From Acidobacteriota bacterium (GTDB taxonomy: Bacteria; Acidobacteriota; Vicinamibacteria; Vicinamibacterales; UBA8438): a stretch of DNA of 33,276 nt. The notes beneath the pieces were generated by a model. It ran no database searches and was not told where the DNA came from. It saw nothing but the letters and a program-made list of their open reading frames with translations. Location: positions 1 through 33,276 of the forward strand of contig VXME01000138.1 of assembly GCA_009861545.1 (NCBI GenBank), read 5' to 3'. Below are positions 30,540 through 33,276 of the stretch, piece by piece. How positions within the stretch are numbered: position 1 is the first letter of the stretch; every line of letters begins with the position of its first letter. Both the position numbers and the translations under genes were made by a program.

Positions 30540-31895
30540 ATGAGTGTGAATCGCAGGACGTTCATGTTGCGCGCCGGCGGCGCTGCCGTCGGACTGTCGG
30601 TGACGTTCGCGGAGAGGTCCGCGGCGGCACGGGTCCAGGCAGGCGCGTCCACCGCCGCGCAGTCCGAGCTGGAGGGGTTCGATCCGCAGGCCCTCTCCAC
30701 CCTCGTCAATGCCGACCCGGAGTTCGGGCTCGCCGCTCGCGAGTGGGATGCGCTCGTGCAGCTCGGACTCGATGACCACCACTACGGTGTCTCGATCCGC
30801 AACGGACGGGTGGTCGAGGTCGTTCCTGCAAGTCCCGGCGCGGACTTCGACGTCCGGATCGCCGGGCCGCTGGACGCCTGGCGCCAGGGCTTCGGCGACT
30901 ACGGTCTCCGGTCCTCCGGAGACGACCCCGATCACCGCTGGCCGTACCAGGCCGCCATTCTGCGGCTCGCGGCGCTCGTTCGCGAGACGCTGGGGGCCCC
31001 GGTTGCGGAGCACCTGGGCGACGAGGTCGACCGCGAGTTCGACTCGACGGTCGGACGCTACGTCTACGTCCGGATCCGCGGCATCCAGTACCGGGTGTAC
31101 TTCGAGGAAGCCGGTCAGGGCATGCCGATGGTGCTGCAGCACACGGCCGGCTCCGACAGCCGGCAGTGGCGACACCTCCTGGAAGACCGCGAGCTTCAGC
31201 AACGGTTCCGGATGATCGCCTACGACCTGCCGTTCCACGGGCGATCGCTCCCGCCGACCACGGACCGCTGGTGGACCACAGAGTACCGGATGGACACGCA
31301 GCACCTCATGGATTCGATCGTGGCGATCTCGAACGCCCTGAAGCTCGAGCGCCCCGTCTACATGGGCTGCTCGGTGGGCGGCTATCTCGCACCGGATCTC
31401 GCCTACTACCATCCCGACAAGTTCCGGGCGGTGATCGGGATCAACTCGTCGATTGCCGGAACGCGCGTCGAGAACAAGGGCAAGCCGTATGCGAGCCGCT
31501 TCAGCCATCCGCAGAACGGCACCGCCTACATCGGGTCCCGGATGTACATGATCACCTCCCCGGAGGCCCGCGAGGCGTTCCGGCGGGAGACGGGCTGGAT
31601 CTACAGCCAGGGCGGCCCCGGGATCTTCGGCGGCGACCTGTACTACTTCTCGGTCGAGCACGATCTCAGAGGGAAGGCGCACACCATCGACACCTCCAGG
31701 GTCGGGGTCCACCTCCTCAGCGGCGAGTACGATCCGACGGCCAGGGGGCCGGCGGAGTCGCTGGCGGCGATGATCGACGGGGCGACCTACGACGTCATCG
31801 AGGGCGGGTCGCACTTCGCGATGAGCGACGACTATCCGCGCTTCCGGAAGTACCTGCTCCCGGTGCTCGATCGGGTCTACCGGGAGCGGGGATGA
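30540..31895 (+). CDS. Tat-exported alpha/beta hydrolase with N-terminal extra domain
   Basis: A 451-aa protein. ATG 30540 follows AGAGGAG by seven bases and starts a twin-arginine signal (MSVNRRTFMLRAGGAAVGLS, R5 and R6). Residues about 45-150 form an extra domain (DHHYGVSIRNGRVVEVV, GPLDAWRQGFGD) that recalls sterol-carrier-like or regulatory folds but is not identified. The hydrolase part starts near 180 (YRVYFEEAGQGMPMVLQHTA). The nucleophile elbow is G-C-S278-V-G, the acid is probably D398 (SGEYDPT), and the base is H425 (GGSHFAMS), so the triad is complete. An ester or C-C bond hydrolase is likely. It is divergent from the amidohydrolase-M28 fusion and followed by a lipocalin-like gene. 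Confidence 0.85.
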   Translation: MSVNRRTFMLRAGGAAVGLSVTFAERSAAARVQAGASTAAQSELEGFDPQALSTLVNADPEFGLAAREWDALVQLGLDDHHYGVSIRNGRVVEVVPASPGADFDVRIAGPLDAWRQGFGDYGLRSSGDDPDHRWPYQAAILRLAALVRETLGAPVAEHLGDEVDREFDSTVGRYVYVRIRGIQYRVYFEEAGQGMPMVLQHTAGSDSRQWRHLLEDRELQQRFRMIAYDLPFHGRSLPPTTDRWWTTEYRMDTQHLMDSIVAISNALKLERPVYMGCSVGGYLAPDLAYYHPDKFRAVIGINSSIAGTRVENKGKPYASRFSHPQNGTAYIGSRMYMITSPEAREAFRRETGWIYSQGGPGIFGGDLYYFSVEHDLRGKAHTIDTSRVGVHLLSGEYDPTARGPAESLAAMIDGATYDVIEGGSHFAMSDDYPRFRKYLLPVLDRVYRERG

Positions 31896-31966
31896 CCCCG
31901 GCGGGCGCGACGGGCGCGCGCCTCGCGGCGTTGGCGTGACCCTGGCGGTCACCGGAGAATGAGGGA

Positions 31967-32497
31967 ATGCGGAGAACCATGCGACTGATTGAAAGACGTC
32001 TCATCGTGTTGGCAATCGCGTCGGTGTGTTTCGCGGCTCAATCGCCCGCGACGGCCCAGCAAGCGGAGGCGCCCGCGGAGCTGCGGTCGCTCCTCGAGGG
32101 CACCTGGGAGCTCGTCGAGTGGCACGTCGACGGCGAGGTGCTCCGTCCGCCGCACGCCGGCGGCCGCTGGTCGAATCACGACGGCGTCGTGGTGGCCACG
32201 TTCCACCGCGAGACGGCGGCCGGATTCGAGTCGTTCGTCGGCTACGGCACCTACGAGATGGACGCCTCGCACTGGAGCTACACGTACGAGCGGGTCCAGA
32301 CCGCGAGCGGACCGTCCGCCGGGGAAGCTGCGGTCGCCGTGCGGTCGGGGGGAGAGCCGCGGCGGTTCACGATTGTCCGCGACGGGGATGCCATTGTCCT
32401 CGAGGGCACGAACGATCGACGCGAATACGCGGACGGCTACTTCTCCTACATGCCGAACGGCAGGCTGTTGCGCAAGTACCGCAGAGTGGACGAGTAG
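31967..32497 (+). CDS. Secreted lipocalin-like domain protein
   Basis: A 176-aa protein from ATG 31967 (GGAGA eight bases upstream; ATG 31979 is an alternative). The signal peptide spans about residues 5-30 (RLIVLAIASVCFAAQSPATA). The mature part starts a lipocalin-like beta-barrel with LLEGTWELVEWHVDGE, followed by ATFHRETAAGFESFVGYGTYEMD and ending PNGRLLRKYRRVDE. This resembles the lipocalin_5/DUF1579-like groups that bind small hydrophobic ligands; no catalytic residues are visible. It follows the alpha/beta hydrolase by 71 bases on the same strand and could act on a related compound. Confidence 0.65.
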   Translation: MRRTMRLIERRLIVLAIASVCFAAQSPATAQQAEAPAELRSLLEGTWELVEWHVDGEVLRPPHAGGRWSNHDGVVVATFHRETAAGFESFVGYGTYEMDASHWSYTYERVQTASGPSAGEAAVAVRSGGEPRRFTIVRDGDAIVLEGTNDRREYADGYFSYMPNGRLLRKYRRVDE

Positions 32498-32618
32498 GAC
32501 TCCGGACGTCGACGGCGAGCGCGGCGTTCATGTCGGCGAGCGCGCTCATCGGCCTGGCGCCACTATCCGCGATGCGTGACCAGGCGGGAGAGCTGGACCA
32601 GCAATAGGCAGGAACGGG

Positions 32619-32626
32619 TATATATA
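32619..32626 (+). promoter_or_regulatory. TATATATA -10 candidate before the membrane protein gene
   Basis: TATATATA stands out in a GC-rich gap (32498-32667), 41 bases ahead of ATG 32668, whose ribosome binding site AGAGGAGG is at 32654-32661. No -35 is evident. The rest of the gap shows no supported gene. Confidence 0.4.
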
Positions 32627-32667
32627 GGGGGGTCCGATCCGGGAAGAACCGCCAGAGGAGGTCGAGC

Positions 32668-33225
32668 ATGAGCGCAGAGCCATGGAACGCCGACAGGGTA
32701 GCGGAGTTCGTCAGGAAGAACCTCCTCGGCATCGCGGCCGGGCTGGCGGTGGCAGTCGTGGCGGGGGTCGCGGTCTGGACCGTGAACTGCCCCTGCGAGG
32801 CGACCCCCGGCTTCATCCTGCTGGGTGACACCAATGAGGAGCCGGTGGCCGACTGGAGCTTCGCGAACGACGTCCCGCTGTGCGCGATCCAGATCTGGAT
32901 CTGGGGGCGGCCCCACTCGGTGAACGTCAACTGCATGGCCACGCCGGAGGGCGAGCTGTTCATCAGTTGCTCGGTCGGCGACCAGAAGTACTGGTGCCCG
33001 CGGGTGGGACAGGACCACGCGGGACGCCTTCGGCTCGACGGCGTCGTCTACCCCGTCTTCCTCAACCGCGAGATGGACCCGGCCCAGCTCGACCACGTCT
33101 GGGCCACGCGGATCCGGAAGCTGCAGAAGCCGGCGGTGCAGGCGCGGCAGCCCGGGGGCGGCGGCGCCCCGCCGCCGCGCGGCGGCCCGCGGCGGCGCCG
33201 CCGGCGACCCCTCCGGCCCGGGTAG
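32668..33225 (+). CDS. Membrane-anchored Cys-containing protein of unknown function
   Basis: A 185-aa protein starting at ATG 32668 after AGAGGAGG. One membrane helix covers about residues 19-38 (LLGIAAGLAVAVVAGVAVW), followed by an outside domain with six cysteines (C41, C43, C72, C89, C101, C110) that could form disulfides or a metal site. The region GELFISCSVGDQKYWCPRVG resembles split-barrel flavin or F420-like proteins, but I am not sure of that. The C-terminal 30 residues (Gly/Pro/Arg, ending PRRRRRRPLRPG) are low complexity and are encoded by an extremely GC-rich tract that may contain sequencing errors. No family is assigned. Confidence 0.65.
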   Translation: MSAEPWNADRVAEFVRKNLLGIAAGLAVAVVAGVAVWTVNCPCEATPGFILLGDTNEEPVADWSFANDVPLCAIQIWIWGRPHSVNVNCMATPEGELFISCSVGDQKYWCPRVGQDHAGRLRLDGVVYPVFLNREMDPAQLDHVWATRIRKLQKPAVQARQPGGGGAPPPRGGPRRRRRRPLRPG

Positions 33226-33276
33226 CGCGCGTTGCGCCGGGGGAGCGACGCCGCTCGGGGCCGGTCGGGGAAGGCC

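Overview
The window is GC-rich (visibly AT-poor except in a few short stretches) and reads as a bacterial chromosome fragment, most likely from the Acidobacteriota (Vicinamibacteria-like) or a similar heterotroph. That placement is an inference from gene content. The window has a secreted PQQ-type propeller, the paired DUF1592-type cytochrome and DUF1552 proteins, a cytochrome c/copper monooxygenase, a formylglycine sulfatase, exported ankyrin and PD40 proteins, and many Sec and Tat signal peptides. No rRNA, tRNA, CRISPR array or complete insertion sequence was seen. The first 49 bases are a pure C run that looks like an assembly edge.

Layout. 50-2743 (minus): an exported Ala-rich protein cut by the edge, an N-succinylamino-acid racemase/OSBS-type enolase-superfamily enzyme, and a COG3375-type GNAT transferase, in overlapping order. 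2795-4772: an AAA/DUF4143 ATPase (minus) and a VapBC-like toxin-antitoxin pair (plus). 4838-10974 (plus): a secretome block with a PQQ-like propeller, a secreted unknown, a small membrane protein, a heme c/copper monooxygenase and a sulfatase. 11054-14421: a minus-strand methyltransferase divergent from an exported PD40 propeller, then a Fic protein behind an AT-rich leader. 14725-18555: an LPMO-like secreted protein (minus) divergent from an aconitase-superfamily cluster. That cluster has a LeuC-like large subunit with a Tat-like N-terminus and two different LeuD-like small subunits. 18581-20963 (minus): a small membrane coiled-coil protein, a cytochrome c-prime-like protein and an exported ankyrin protein. 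21120-25038 (plus): the DUF1592/DUF1552 pair, with an exact 40-bp direct repeat between them. 25041-27229: a truncated class II aldolase remnant followed by a two-gene OLD-like ATPase/DUF4276 module that is less GC-rich than its surroundings and may be a defence island. 27337-33225: a 1006-aa amidohydrolase-M28 peptidase fusion (minus), then a Tat-exported alpha/beta hydrolase, a lipocalin-like protein and a membrane-anchored Cys-containing protein (plus).

How the genes fit together. Most products are exported or membrane-bound and suit extracellular degradation and periplasmic redox chemistry. Scattered among them are four stress, defence or toxin-type modules (AAA/DUF4143, VapBC, Fic, ATPase/DUF4276). 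The most unusual element is the LeuC-LeuD-LeuD cluster. Its large subunit keeps the three Fe-S cysteines but begins with a twin-arginine signal. Both small subunits have altered substrate-loop motifs, each in a different way, and a strong 7+7-bp hairpin separates the large-subunit gene from the small-subunit genes. I read it as a candidate exported aconitase-type hydro-lyase with two non-equivalent swivel subunits, rather than leucine biosynthesis.
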